Assembly (NCBI RefSeq): GCF_963966145.1
Contig: NC_091047.1
Span: 372,001 to 436,000, forward strand
Direction of reading: 5' to 3'
Length of the DNA: 64,000 bases
Source: Tenebrio molitor
Lineage: Eukaryota; Arthropoda; Insecta; Coleoptera; Tenebrionidae
In this document: positions 1-10,382 of the stretch, in pieces
Position numbering within the stretch: the first letter of the stretch is position 1
Layout of the letters: each line of letters starts with the position of its first letter
Notes under the pieces: generated by a model
The model's database searches: none
The model's input: the letters and a program-made list of their open reading frames with translations, nothing else
What the model was told of the DNA's origin: nothing
Made by a program: the position numbers and the translations under genes

Positions 1-180
1 TTTCGTTTTGACAAGTTGTCAAATTTAACAAAATCCGTTCACACAGGAGAAAATTCCCAAATTCTGACAGTGTCGAACAAAAAAAGAAATAACACATTGA
101 TTTAGTAGTTACTGGCATTGGTATTGTTGGTTGCGGCAAAATAAAAATTCAGAAGTACCCCTCTCGCGAAGAACCCTGTG
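1..180 (+). mobile_element. Partial end of a Tc1/mariner-type element
   Basis: Positions about 86-180 are the reverse complement of 43596-43690, with about 90% identity by eye, ending here in ACCCTGTG. In the second copy the matching end is TACAGGG and lies beyond the stop of a transposase, so this is the non-coding 3' end of the same family, cut by the window edge. Confidence 0.65.
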
Positions 181-2027
181 CGAAACCCCGAATTTACACG
201 TTCATGTTTGATGTAATTTTCAAAATCGACTCTTCACATTTTGTGCAACCGAAAGCATCCAGTATTTCCCTCAGCTGCCCATCTTCACTTTAACTCTCTC
301 CGGATGGCGTAAGTGTGGTCTAAACGGCGTAATAGAATCAAGTTATGATACGATAATCCTATTATGCGCGAGAGATTCGGGGTCGTTTAATACTTTACCG
401 GCTGACCATTCCGCATGACCGGTTTTGATTACCTTCGGTGGTAATTAAGTTCCCTAATTGTGCTTCGGTTAATTGCATCGAGGCCTAAGCTGGGTGTTAG
501 GACTTGTTGTAAACTTAGTACGTGTTTGTTGACTGATAAACAAGAATAATTAATAGTGCGTTATTCAGCCCGGACAGGTTTGCTTTGATCTTTAATACGT
601 AACAAGCTGAAACTAAAATAGTTTGGTAATCAGTTGCAGTCAAAATAAATTACCCTAACTAGGGAATTTAACTTTTAGCCCCGAGAGCTTAATCACAAAA
701 CATAAATTAAAGGTTCGCACGTTCCATTCGAAAAGCTTGAGTGGTCCCTTGTCAGCAGATTTGCCTCGTCACAGTGATTTATAATTTTCGGTTTTGTTAG
801 TGATCGAAAGGCCATTCTAATGGCGCCGGTTGAGCCAACCGCAATTAAGACGGCTTAAGCGCTATCAGGTTATCGTTAAGAACAAGACAACGTAACATTA
901 CGAGAAAATTCGCACTCTCTGCGAATTTAGCGCCAGGTGGTGGACAACGCAAACGACGTTTTAACACGATTACTCTTTGATGATCTCGTCGCAACAAGAG
1001 GACTTTTTTTTCAAATTACTCCAACTCTTTTTTTTTTCATGACCACTTGATTTTCTAATAGTGTCGTGACTTTAAACTGTTGATGATTTTGATCGTTATG
1101 CAACTACCGAGCGATTCAGACCTTTATTGTGAAGTATTTGTTTCCCGGCGCATCAAACAAAGTCAAATCCAATTTAATCAGCGCCTGAAATTTAGCGACT
1201 GAATAAACAGAATTTTCAGCAATTCGTATGAATAAATTACCGGGAAATAAATAAACATCTCGAGCAAAACCATCCGATCACTGTGCACCACCATATAAAT
1301 TGGTTTATTAAAACGTATTGATTGGTGGTGCGGCTGCTTAAATCAGATAGCAAATTTTCGGTAAAAGCCGCAACTGCGTAGAAATGTTAATTAAAGAAAT
1401 TCATTAATAAATCCATACAAATGTGCATGCACGACACAGTCGTGCTTCCAATTTTTAAACGTGAACAACCACCGACACGTCATATTTTATGGCCTCTGAA
1501 ATACGTGATATAATTATGCACACAGAGAACAGTTTATTTCAAATAAATAAAATTAATTATTCATCAATAAATGATTTCTTTACCGGCGGCGAATTAAACT
1601 TTTATTTATAGGAACTAAACCATTTAATTGCATTACGTTTGCTATTGACCACAAACGCTTAATTACAAATTTGGAGTTTTGCTTATTTGGAGTCACTTAA
1701 ATTTGTTTGTGAGAATTAAAACATTGCGAACAAATTTCGATAGTTTTATTAGCCTCCAGTTGGCTTTACTGCGCACAACAAATGTATATTTTAATTTTCT
1801 TACCTTCTTTATTTATAAGAAGTTACAATTTATTTCTAGAAACTGCAAGTTTATTAGCATGTACTCTAGCTTTACAGTTGCAGCAAAATGTGTGGATAGA
1901 ACGTTCTATAGTTGTTTATTTCAGAGTATCAAAATAGTCTTCTGAAAAATTAATTATCGGCTGTTAGTTGTGAAGGATTTATTAATGGCAAATTTATTGT
2001 TTATTCCTGAAATTTACATATTTTATC
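181..2027. other. Non-coding, no gene recognised
   Basis: The stretch is A+T-rich with scattered oligo-T and oligo-A runs. The only open frame of note (1679-1945, plus) is composed of A+T-rich codons and has no recognisable motif. I see no repeat ends here. Confidence 0.5.
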
Positions 2028-2086
2028 TATAGGTGGTATGTAGGTACATATTTGGAAATTAAAAAAATATATTTTGCAAATATTTT

Positions 2087-2092
2087 TTTATT
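2087..2092 (-). promoter_or_regulatory. Polyadenylation signal AATAAA
   Basis: AATAAA read on the minus strand, 136 nt past the transposase stop, in an A-rich stretch. It is the first such hexamer downstream and suits a 3' end for the transposase transcript. Confidence 0.5.
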
Positions 2093-2138
2093 TAAGAAAT
2101 ACTTACGAACTGGTTTATGTATACATGGTAACATTGCA

Positions 2139-2191
2139 GTTCTAACTAAACTACTTAACTAACTATTCTAACTAGACTACTTAACTAAATT
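2139..2191. repeat. Two tandem copies of a 24-25 bp unit
   Basis: The unit TTCTAACTARACTACTTAAC occurs twice in a row, differing at one base (A/G), directly beyond the transposase stop. Subterminal short repeats are typical of CACTA/EnSpm elements as transposase-binding sites, so this may be one. It could equally be a local slippage duplication. Confidence 0.6.
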
Positions 2192-2227
2192 ACGAACGGA
2201 AAAGCTTATAAAATTGCCGAAAAACCT

Positions 2228-3406
2228 TTACTGAATAATTTTTGCAATCATATGTGTTCCATCAATTCCTATATGAATGGATCGAGGAATAATTAAATGT
2301 TGTGGATTAAGTTTTATAATTCTTTTTCTATTTTGTTTAGTTGAAATCTCGATTTCAAATGCTGCCATGTGACTGTTAAAACCCACAGTGACACAACTGT
2401 CATAAACAATGTAAACGCTACCGCTCCAGTCTGTGACAACATTTCGAATTACACCAAAAATTGGTTCACTTACGTCATTTGTTTTATCGTGAAAAGCATA
2501 ACCGATCTTATAGAATATTCCATTAATTTTAGCCCAACTAACTACATACAAGTCACTGATGCAGTCTGTAGGAAATGCATCGTTTAAGTTATAATTCTGT
2601 AAAGTACCAAGGAATTTGCCAGTTTCAAACGAATTTTCGATTCCCTTATTACTCAAAAGTCTATATGCCAATCGCAATTGTAACTTTAGTGATAACGTAT
2701 ATGGCAAATTTATTCTAGAGTTAACAATGTGGGCATTAACTTTCGACAATTTATGCATAGCCTCATAACGAATGGACGATAGATGTTTTAGAGGACCAAC
2801 ACATAGCATAGTTGAAGGATAGTGAACTAAAAAATGATACTTGGGTTTCAAGCCTTCTTGGAATAATTCTTGATAAAGACTGTTATGCTCGGCAATTAAA
2901 CATTTTAAAAGGCTCAAATTAGAAGTTGTAATTGCAGGACTCGTAATTATGTCGACTATATCATATAACAACAAATATAGCCTCCAATGTTCGTCTCCTT
3001 CTGGTATTTTGTCACCTATTATTATTCCAAAGTAAGTTACAAGAGCAGCCATTTCTGAAGCCGACATTATTAAACAACCCTTAGTTAGATGATGGTCAGA
3101 AATGGCTGGTATAGGATTGCCTATGTCAACATTGCTGTTATATTGGAAGTATTTCAATCGGTGATTTAAGCAATTTAGTGAGATATATTTTTTTGATATA
3201 AGTTGTTTTATAATTTTCGCCATATCATATCTACAAATACCCTCATAAATGTCATGCATTAAGTCAAATGTGATATTTTCAACATTGTGATAGTTTTTTA
3301 AACTGTTAAAAATACAGGAACCTTGAACCCCAAATTCTTTGTTAACGACGTCAAGCTTATAATTTTGTTGATTCCTCAAAGTGGAATAATTTTCAAAAAT
3401 GGCCAC
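2228..3406 (-). CDS. C-terminal half of the same tnp2/CMC-type transposase
   Basis: This 392-codon frame is in the same register as the zinc-finger half, separated only by the TGA at 3428-3430 and seven sense codons. Its nominal first codon, GTG at 3406, is therefore not a real start. Recognisable blocks are FDLMHDIYEGICRYDM (residues 47-62), the conserved H-D block of the family; GDEHWRLYLLLYDIVDII (137-154); PKYHFLVHYP (188-197); and SIRYEAMHKLSK (211-222), whose Glu215 is a candidate third acidic residue of the DDE triad. The length and order match the C-terminal half of tnp2-like transposases. No other frameshift or stop is visible. The frame ends 136 nt before an AATAAA signal. If the TGA is a true nonsense mutation, this part is not translated and the element cannot move by itself. 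Confidence 0.78.
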   Translation of the reverse strand: MAIFENYSTLRNQQNYKLDVVNKEFGVQGSCIFNSLKNYHNVENITFDLMHDIYEGICRYDMAKIIKQLISKKYISLNCLNHRLKYFQYNSNVDIGNPIPAISDHHLTKGCLIMSASEMAALVTYFGIIIGDKIPEGDEHWRLYLLLYDIVDIITSPAITTSNLSLLKCLIAEHNSLYQELFQEGLKPKYHFLVHYPSTMLCVGPLKHLSSIRYEAMHKLSKVNAHIVNSRINLPYTLSLKLQLRLAYRLLSNKGIENSFETGKFLGTLQNYNLNDAFPTDCISDLYVVSWAKINGIFYKIGYAFHDKTNDVSEPIFGVIRNVVTDWSGSVYIVYDSCVTVGFNSHMAAFEIEISTKQNRKRIIKLNPQHLIIPRSIHIGIDGTHMIAKIIQ

Positions 3407-3427
3407 CTGAGTTTCAGCTTTGCTGCT

Positions 3428-3430
3428 TCA
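3428..3430 (-). other. In-frame TGA splitting the transposase
   Basis: On the minus strand the order is CRKC, TGA, then SSKAETQ and AIFENYSTLRN with no change of frame. Protein homology continues on both sides, so a single codon is the only break. It may be a point mutation (for example from CGA or TGG) or an assembly error. Programmed readthrough is possible but nothing beyond the codon supports it. Confidence 0.85.
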
Positions 3431-4732
3431 ACATTTACGACAAAAATAATGGCTGCTAAAAGATTCAGTAAATCCGAGCAAAGAGTTAAGTCCCAGATTA
3501 TCTCCTAATACAGCAAATAAACAAAAGTAAACTCGCAAATTACCTTCTGGAAGTTGTAAAGTAACACCATTCGATTCTAGAAACTGTAATTCCTCAAGTA
3601 ATGAATTAAATGCCTTTCTATTTCCAAACATTGACCTATCAGAGCTGTACATTAATTGACAAAGAAAAATATTATTTAACGTTGAAGAAAAAGAAGGTGG
3701 AATGCCAGCAATTGTATAGTATAAGGCACCTATTTTATGTATACCAGCTTTAGAACCTAAAGGATTATTCGATTCAAAATCGTCATAGTACAGTAAAATC
3801 GGCAAAACAATTTTTTCACCAAAAGTGTGTTGTAGATTTTTCCACAAGCTCCCACAAAAAATGCTAGACAATTCCTGATCCTTATTTGATTCACTGACAA
3901 TAAATGATTGAATGACGGTAAAAACGCCAGGAAGTTCCAAAAATTTTTTTAAGCATTTTCGCATAGGAATTACTTGCGCCTCACATTTTCTTGAGCTCAT
4001 GATAATTGTATTTTCCGGATTTCTACGACTGTCCGGCATTTCACCAATAACAACAGACTTTGGCTGTATTAGGTATTTTTCAGATTCCATGTATTTAAAA
4101 CGTTTATATTCTGTTTTAAAGTTTTCAAATACACTGAAGTTAAATATCGGCTGTATTATTCCATGAAGGTTGGAATCCAAGGCTTTTGTTAACTCAATCT
4201 TAATATAGTTTAGTATGTCATCAATTAATTCAGAACTATGCGAGATTATCTCCTGGACAAGATTTCTTGTTATGGAGGGATTACAATATAAGGATCCAAT
4301 AAATTTTAAGAGACATCGAGTCAGATCTGTGTCTGTAAGTTGAACTGGTATATCTTTAGTGTTTATTTCATCAAAATCAGAAATGGCAGCATTATCATCT
4401 TTGTCATTTTGAGATACATTACTTCGATTACTTAAGTCACTGTCCACGCAAACGTTCCTTGTCTTAATATGGTTTGAGGCTACAACCAAATGATTACTGC
4501 TGTTCATATGTTTCTTCAAACTGAATACATTGGAAAATTTACGTAAACAATATTGATAACCACATAAATAATTTTGCTGCAAAGGATGTTGTACTTTCAG
4601 ATGAAAAATAAAAATATTGCATTTCAAAAAGGTTTTTCGACATAAAGTGCAACGTAACATTGTGATCCTATACTGATTTTTGATTTTTAATTTGATTGTG
4701 GAGTTGGAAGATCTGGGGCAGTTTTTTATCAC
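3428..4732 (-). CDS. N-terminal half of tnp2/CMC-type transposase with C2H2 zinc fingers
   Basis: This open frame is 434 codons, but the likely start is the ATG at 4660 (MLRCTLCRKTF), only 7 nt beyond the stop of the upstream SAM-like gene. Codons above that overlap the SAM gene's last exon in another frame. Two C2H2 fingers lie at the start (CTLCRKTF with HLKVQH, then YLCGYQYC with HMNSSNH) and probably bind DNA. After an acidic linker comes the tnp2-like catalytic core: YYDDFESNNPLGSKAG near codons 315-330 (first catalytic Asp candidate) and AVLGDNLGLNSLLGF near 403-417 (second Asp candidate, D411). The frame ends in CRKC at a TGA (3428-3430), where relatives continue, so this is half of a longer protein. 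The assignment to CMC/EnSpm-like transposases rests on motif resemblance recalled from vertebrate, cnidarian and arthropod copies. Confidence 0.8.
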   Translation of the reverse strand: MIKNCPRSSNSTIKLKIKNQYRITMLRCTLCRKTFLKCNIFIFHLKVQHPLQQNYLCGYQYCLRKFSNVFSLKKHMNSSNHLVVASNHIKTRNVCVDSDLSNRSNVSQNDKDDNAAISDFDEINTKDIPVQLTDTDLTRCLLKFIGSLYCNPSITRNLVQEIISHSSELIDDILNYIKIELTKALDSNLHGIIQPIFNFSVFENFKTEYKRFKYMESEKYLIQPKSVVIGEMPDSRRNPENTIIMSSRKCEAQVIPMRKCLKKFLELPGVFTVIQSFIVSESNKDQELSSIFCGSLWKNLQHTFGEKIVLPILLYYDDFESNNPLGSKAGIHKIGALYYTIAGIPPSFSSTLNNIFLCQLMYSSDRSMFGNRKAFNSLLEELQFLESNGVTLQLPEGNLRVYFCLFAVLGDNLGLNSLLGFTESFSSHYFCRKC

Positions 4733-7700
4733 TTTTTAAATGAATATCGTAAATGATCCACTGGATAAGAAACCATATATGTTCAGCCTCCAACGGATAT
4801 TGTAAGTCAAAAACTATAAAAGACTTGAAACATACGTCAACGGCTTTCAGCAGAGTTGGCACTGTATATAAAGTGTCATGGATGTAGAGATGAACAGTCT
4901 GGATGTCGTAAAATGTTGGGCCGACGATGATGATGTATGGTTGGACGGTCATCCCAAAGCTGGCCATTTTAGTCCTTTTCGCCTCAATGGCATCGTGAAT
5001 GTTACTTGGAGCCTGCAATTGCTATTACTAATATACTTGTTTCAATATAAACAGAATGATATACCTTAACGTGAAGAATGAAACCCTCCTGAGATTCTGC
5101 CACCGTAGGTTTCCAATAAGTTTTTCCTCCTTTCTTTACCACTTTGCTAGCATTGTTCGAAACTGTTTCGAACAACACTAAAAACTTAATGACATCTTCG
5201 GAATCTACAGAAATCATATCGCACTTTATTTATATAGAACGCGCCAAGATAATTATGAATTACCCTTTTTAAGCTTTCCGCCATTCAGCAATTCAAACAG
5301 TATGCCGTTGGTCGGCTTCTTGTTTTTTGATACTTCTAACACGCTTTCAAATGTTGATGGCCAATGTTCGAAAAGCATGCAAACTTTGTCTTTATATAGT
5401 TCTTCGAAATCACTTTCTATCTGAAAAAAACAAGGGAACCTAATTATGAAAACGTGTGCAGGGGTGCCCCATAATTATTCGTTTAAAAAATTTCAACGTT
5501 AGGTTTTGTTGCGCAAACTTGTGAAATAATGGGTTCCCTACCAGTTATTTTATAATTTAAAGCATTACCAGTAAATATCCCGTGGATAATTTTAAAATAG
5601 GCCAGTCGTCATAAATCGATGATATCGTAATGGGGTCGTTATTGGAGTTAGGAGAAGAAAACTTTTTTCTTAGTTGGAATGATTTTTTCCAGTGCGCTAA
5701 AACACTTTCAAATGGCTCGCAATTGTTTTTGAGCCAATCTGCGCTTCTCATTACATCATCCAAATCTACAATGTAATTCGTTTTATAAATATACCTAGAT
5801 AATGTTACCCCATTTCCACTCATTATGGTATAAGCCCCTTCCCCACGCGGAAATGGGGGTACCTAATATGCATAGGTCTACATACCAACATGAGATTCAT
5901 CTCCACTTCCTCCATTATCGTCTTCAGAGGTATCCTTTTTGGATAGCATTTTGCATTTTCTTAAAAATTGTAACATGTTTCGATTTTTGTCTACCAGTTT
6001 ACCTCTTGCTATGCCAGCTGTATTGGTTTTGGAGTACCTTTTAGGAACTGGAGCAGAGAAGTACACTTCTTTGCATTCTTTTGGAAATAAATCCACTATC
6101 GCATTGGCGACTTGTGACAATATGTCATTCGTGAGGCGGACGCTGGTGGAGAAAAATAATCATTGTAACACACCCACTGTTTACCACTTACGTAATTATA
6201 AGTACTAACTTTATATCGATATCAAAAAAGTTACAGATGACTATGTTCGTTAAATACCCTTGGCACTTAGGACTCAACCCTCTGTCATTGTATGACGCCA
6301 TTATGGCTTGGCCAGTAACAGTTTTAGCAAGTAATTTCTTTAGGTCAAAATCCACCATGCACTGATGGAAAGTATTATCTCCAAGCTTCATTTTTTTAGG
6401 GAGAGGTTGATCTGATTGTTCATGTTCATTATTACTTTCTAGTATTAATATCTCAGCATTCAATATTGTGTTCGGGAGAGGTTGATTTGTTGCCGATTGA
6501 ACATTTTCGGTATCGTTGTCAAATTCTATTTCAGCGTTCAATCTGTCATTGACATACTCGTAACTGTTTGCAGATAAATTTGATGTTGATGGTATGGTGA
6601 TGGTGGAAACTTCTGAATCTGTAATGTCAGGTGTATCCTCTGACGGTCGCTGATAATCGCCCTGTTGAACAGGAACGTATTATTCTATGGTGCACGTGAT
6701 CATGTGATTCACAAGAAAGATAAACACACAAAAATAGTAAGCATAATAAGTATACTCATTTAAACCAAAAAAATTAAACGAAATAAGCTTACATGTAACG
6801 GTTGTGCATTATGTATATTATGATGCCAATGTCTCTTTATTCTTAATCGTTCACCTATTGACGGTACAATTGTCGAAAATAATTCATCATTTCGTGTTAG
6901 TTGTTCCAACTCCTCTAGAGTAATTTGGTTTTCTACAATGAACATTTTTTATAATAATAAATTTTTCATTAATAATGCTACGAGGTATCTACATATTTTC
7001 ACATTTACTTAGTTCCTATATACAGAACATTCACACAGAAAGTGCATAAGGATAGATAAAGAGAGAATGATTAGTTCTTTATATTGAAAGTAACAACTGT
7101 GCAAATAGACTCACTAATATACAATAACCATCAAAATTTTATAGAATATTATTGATGAGATAAAGAAGGAGAATTGATTATTCAATCCAGTATTTTTTTA
7201 ATTCATAAATTTAGAAATTTAGAATGAGGTAATGTGTGTAATTAATACTTATTTATGTATGGTAAGATTACTCAATAATGGACCCAGTTATTTCAAAAAG
7301 TTTGCGACAATTAGTGGAAGTAACCAAGTGGATATTTAATTTTTGGCAGAAATTAACTCTAATAAAATAAAATCTCACATGCTTAGCTTGGGGTTAACCA
7401 TGTTTTAAAAGAGTGTGGAAATTACCCAGTTTAGTGACATTATGGAACAATTAGATATTTTGTTTATTTATTCTTAAAAAATTTCAAAAACTTTTGAACA
7501 TGCAATGACCATTATAAAAATTGGATAACTTAGTCCTCAGAAATTAATATCAACAATGCGCGCCAAATTACACCCTGAACCTACATTTTTAGATAACTTC
7601 TGTGGCGCGAACGCCATAGTGCACAGACTTAGAGCGAGGAACAAAAATATGAAATTCATCTGTAGGAACGGGATGGGTGAGAACTGATAAGTGATAACTC

Positions 7701-7968
7701 TATCAGGATCAGGTGGTTACAAGCTGCTGCCCATTACTAAAGCTAAAAACGTGAAAATATGATAAAAATACTAAAATCCATTAGCCTTTGTGATTTATTC
7801 TATTTTAATTTAGTACTGCCTTAGAAACAATCCTGCTGCAGGGTTCGATATGTAATGTTGCGCAATAATAGGTAAAAGTAGGTACTCACCTGTGAAGACT
7901 TGCACCAAATGTTCTAGGTTACACTTTTCAATAAGGAATCTAGCTAGGTCCCAATATTGCTTTTCCAT
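4668..7968 (-). CDS. SAM-like domain protein, eight exons, likely transposon-associated accessory protein
   Basis: Joined exons on the minus strand are 7968-7890, 6932-6793, 6661-6210, 6142-5886, 5765-5569, 5420-5264, 5204-5065 and 5012-4668. Every junction has GT-AG ends (donors GTGAGT, GTAAGC, GTTAGT, GTATGT, GTAATG, GTAATT, GTATAT), all phases agree, and the total is 1767 nt, giving 588 aa. The start was chosen at the ATG with context AAAATGG at 7968; an in-frame ATG at 8043 is possible. Residues about 5-65 fit a SAM-like fold (NLEHLVQVF, LEELEQLT, IVPSIGERLRIKRHW). A low-complexity acidic linker follows, then the blocks VDLFPKECKEVYF and ARGKLVDKNRNMLQFLRK, repeated W-rich segments (DWLKNNCEPFESVLAHW, LFEHWPSTFESVL), and a hydrophobic C-terminal block (YIIIVGPTFYDIQTVHLYI). 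From memory this layout matches a multicopy arthropod family of unknown function. The intact frame beside a broken transposase is notable. The biochemical role is unknown. Confidence 0.82.
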
Positions 7969-8099
7969 TTTGATTATTTTTACTAAATTCCACAATTCAC
8001 AAGAACACACACACATTAGACGTTGGCACAGTCGAAATGCCAATATGTTAAATGCATTGTCATCCTTACAAAAATTTACTACAAAAGCACGTTCGTCGA

Positions 8100-9989
8100 T
8101 ACCCGATATCGGAAGAACGTAATTCTATTCTTATGAATAAAATTTAATAATGGTAACTAAATTGTTCTTTCATTTATATCCTTTTTGATTTGTTTGAAAC
8201 AAAATCATTCCTCAGCTCATTCCCATAAAAAAATGTTATTAAACGCAAACAAATGTCTTACAGCATTCAAACAAATCTTTTTGATTTTCTTCACACAAGG
8301 AAGTATTAGTTGTGTATAATAACGATATTGCAAATAAATGGTTTGGTTGCAGGAAATTGTCGTAATTTTTTCTCATTTCTTCTAAGGAGTAAAGCTGTGT
8401 TCCGTGTAAATTTTCTTAATATAGAGTAACAAATGGATGTGTGTGCAACTAAATCATACACCACAAGTAAAAACAGGAATGTTTATTAACGTAAAGCAGA
8501 AAATTTTTCTGTGTGTGGGGAGCGTAATTGTTGGAATTTAAAGCGATGCAAATTCTCGGTCTCGTCTGAGGTAGTCTCCTTTCTAAGGGGCTCGTTCATT
8601 ATTAATTTTCTACTTTGTAAAAAAGTGTTGAAACTCAAAAGCTTAATTAATACATTAATAAACGTACAAAGATGTCGGAATATGTCTTTGAACATTTTAA
8701 AAACTTGGCATTGTTAAGAATCTCATCGCCTTCTTTGAAACCGTGCTAATTAAATTTTTCCCCTTGCACCCGATGTGATAATTCACGCCGGAGACGAGAG
8801 GATCAACCCCAATTGCACCAGAATAAACCTGTTTCGTCTTTTTACAACTTGACTTTTGCAAAAATCCGGATGTCATGCCGTAAAGATGATATTATTTATA
8901 TTTTATTCTCACTACTCACTATTACGCTTTTTGGTTTTTATACTTACATTCACCCAAGATCTTGTCGCGTAATTTCGTGCCAGTTCATATAACCTAACCT
9001 AGCTTTTACAGTCTGCAATTTTCAAGACCATTCGTTGTTTAAAACATCATTTATTTAATACTTAACTTGATCCTTTAGAATAAACGTAATTTCGAATTGG
9101 GAGGGGTACTTGGTGCATAAATTGAAGATGGAGGAGTGGCATTCTTCAGCTGGTTTCATCTGTGATTGCCGTCCGTTGCGCCTCCGCTGTTTTTATTTTC
9201 AGTGGCGTGTTTAATGGAAAACGTGAATGTTGAATGGGACGAATCGATAATATTTAAATTGGTTTGGAGCACGGCCATTTTTGCCAACAGCTCATAACGC
9301 CGGGAGAATTGGAAGTACGTTAAGTGCATTCATTATTTCTTTAATAAAGCCCACAAAAGAATTTCCTCATTTTTCACAAGAGGTCTTATAAAATTCTTAA
9401 ATAGAGCGAAATCTACTTCTTTGTAAACAGTGTAGATGCCAAAACGCGCATGCTGTGCCCTAATGAAATTTCCCCTGTTCCGGAGCCCTGAATGTGCTTA
9501 TGAGATCCTCCTCCGGATCCAAGACGGCTTGGAATGTATCGTTAAAATATCGCCATATCGAATTAAAACGATCGACACAAAAATGGCGGCGACGTCGCCG
9601 GGGATTGCACACAAAAAAGAAAACTAGCCGAGGCATGAATAGATTAGACGATGGGAGGAACGCGAGCTCGGGATAATTTATGCTAATTAAATGATAGGGG
9701 GGTTTTTAGATAATTTTGTTGCATAAATCAAATAAGATATGGAAGCTACAGGAAGGTGTCTCCTACGTGGTAGTGGAAGCATGCGATGCTTATTAATATT
9801 CAAAAGGATCCGGGGCAATATTCGCAGCACTACTCCAATTCAGATTCAATGCTGATCTAAATATACCCACGTTTGACTTTTCGCAGGGATGTGCTAATGC
9901 ATCACGGATGGGGTTTCAACTCTTTGTTAACCTGCGCCGCTCCAAAATAAGAATCATTTGCATGGACGTTTTTCTTCTCTCACTTAAAC
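8100..9989. other. Non-coding, upstream of the SAM-like gene
   Basis: An imperfect palindrome with arms ACGTTC and GAACGT around CGATACCCGATATCG sits at 8089-8120, upstream of the gene, and could be a regulatory or terminal site of the element. The rest holds short open frames without motifs. Confidence 0.4.
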
Positions 9990-10382
9990 TACAGTGTGGA
10001 ATAAAATGATTTATATCTAGTTACCTTTGGAATTTTTGCACATGTAAATTTTCCTGTACCGCTCTACTTTTTTTTTAAGTGCCGAACTATTAGTTCTGTC
10101 AATAAATGTCATCAATCGAATTGACAATTGTTACAATTTACTAAATTGAATTAACAAACGTTGGTGGCCACTTTCAACACTAGCTATGACTTGCTTTTGT
10201 TAGCTCCTTTTTAATTTCAATCTCTACTTTGCATTCATATCATCCCTTCGCAGTAAATCACATTTGGAATTTTGGAATATTTTAGGTTAGGCTTTCTTTT
10301 TTTTTTTGTAGAGCGGCATTTCGTATTTTTACAAGGGTAATGCAAAGGTAACTGGATGTAAATCATTTTATTCCACACTGTA
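9990..10382. mobile_element. 393-bp TA-flanked MITE
   Basis: The left end TACAGTGTGGAATAAAATGA and the right end are inverted repeats of about 45 bp with few mismatches. A second inverted pair (CCGCTCTACTTTTTTTT against its complement TTTTTTTTTGTAGAGCGG) lies further in at about 10060 and 10315. Ends begin and finish with TA, as in Tc1/mariner derivatives. It has no coding capacity. Confidence 0.85.

Larger units (their letters stand above)
2087..7968 (-). mobile_element. Two-gene CMC/EnSpm-like DNA transposon (boundaries not found)
   Basis: The interval runs from the start of the SAM-like gene to the polyadenylation signal after the transposase. Both genes are on the minus strand with a 7-nt gap, an arrangement expected for one transposon transcript or overlapping transcripts rather than two host genes. 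I could not find convincing terminal inverted repeats or a target duplication on either side, so the limits are only those of the coding part. An alternative is that the SAM-like protein is a host or unrelated multicopy gene and the juxtaposition is chance. Confidence 0.55.

Noticed and set aside
3407..3438. A 32-bp intron (GTAAAT to CTCAG) that would remove the TGA in the transposase
   Set aside because: Donor and acceptor letters are present, but 32 bp is below the usual minimum for insect introns and not a multiple of three, so splicing it would break the frame that homology supports.
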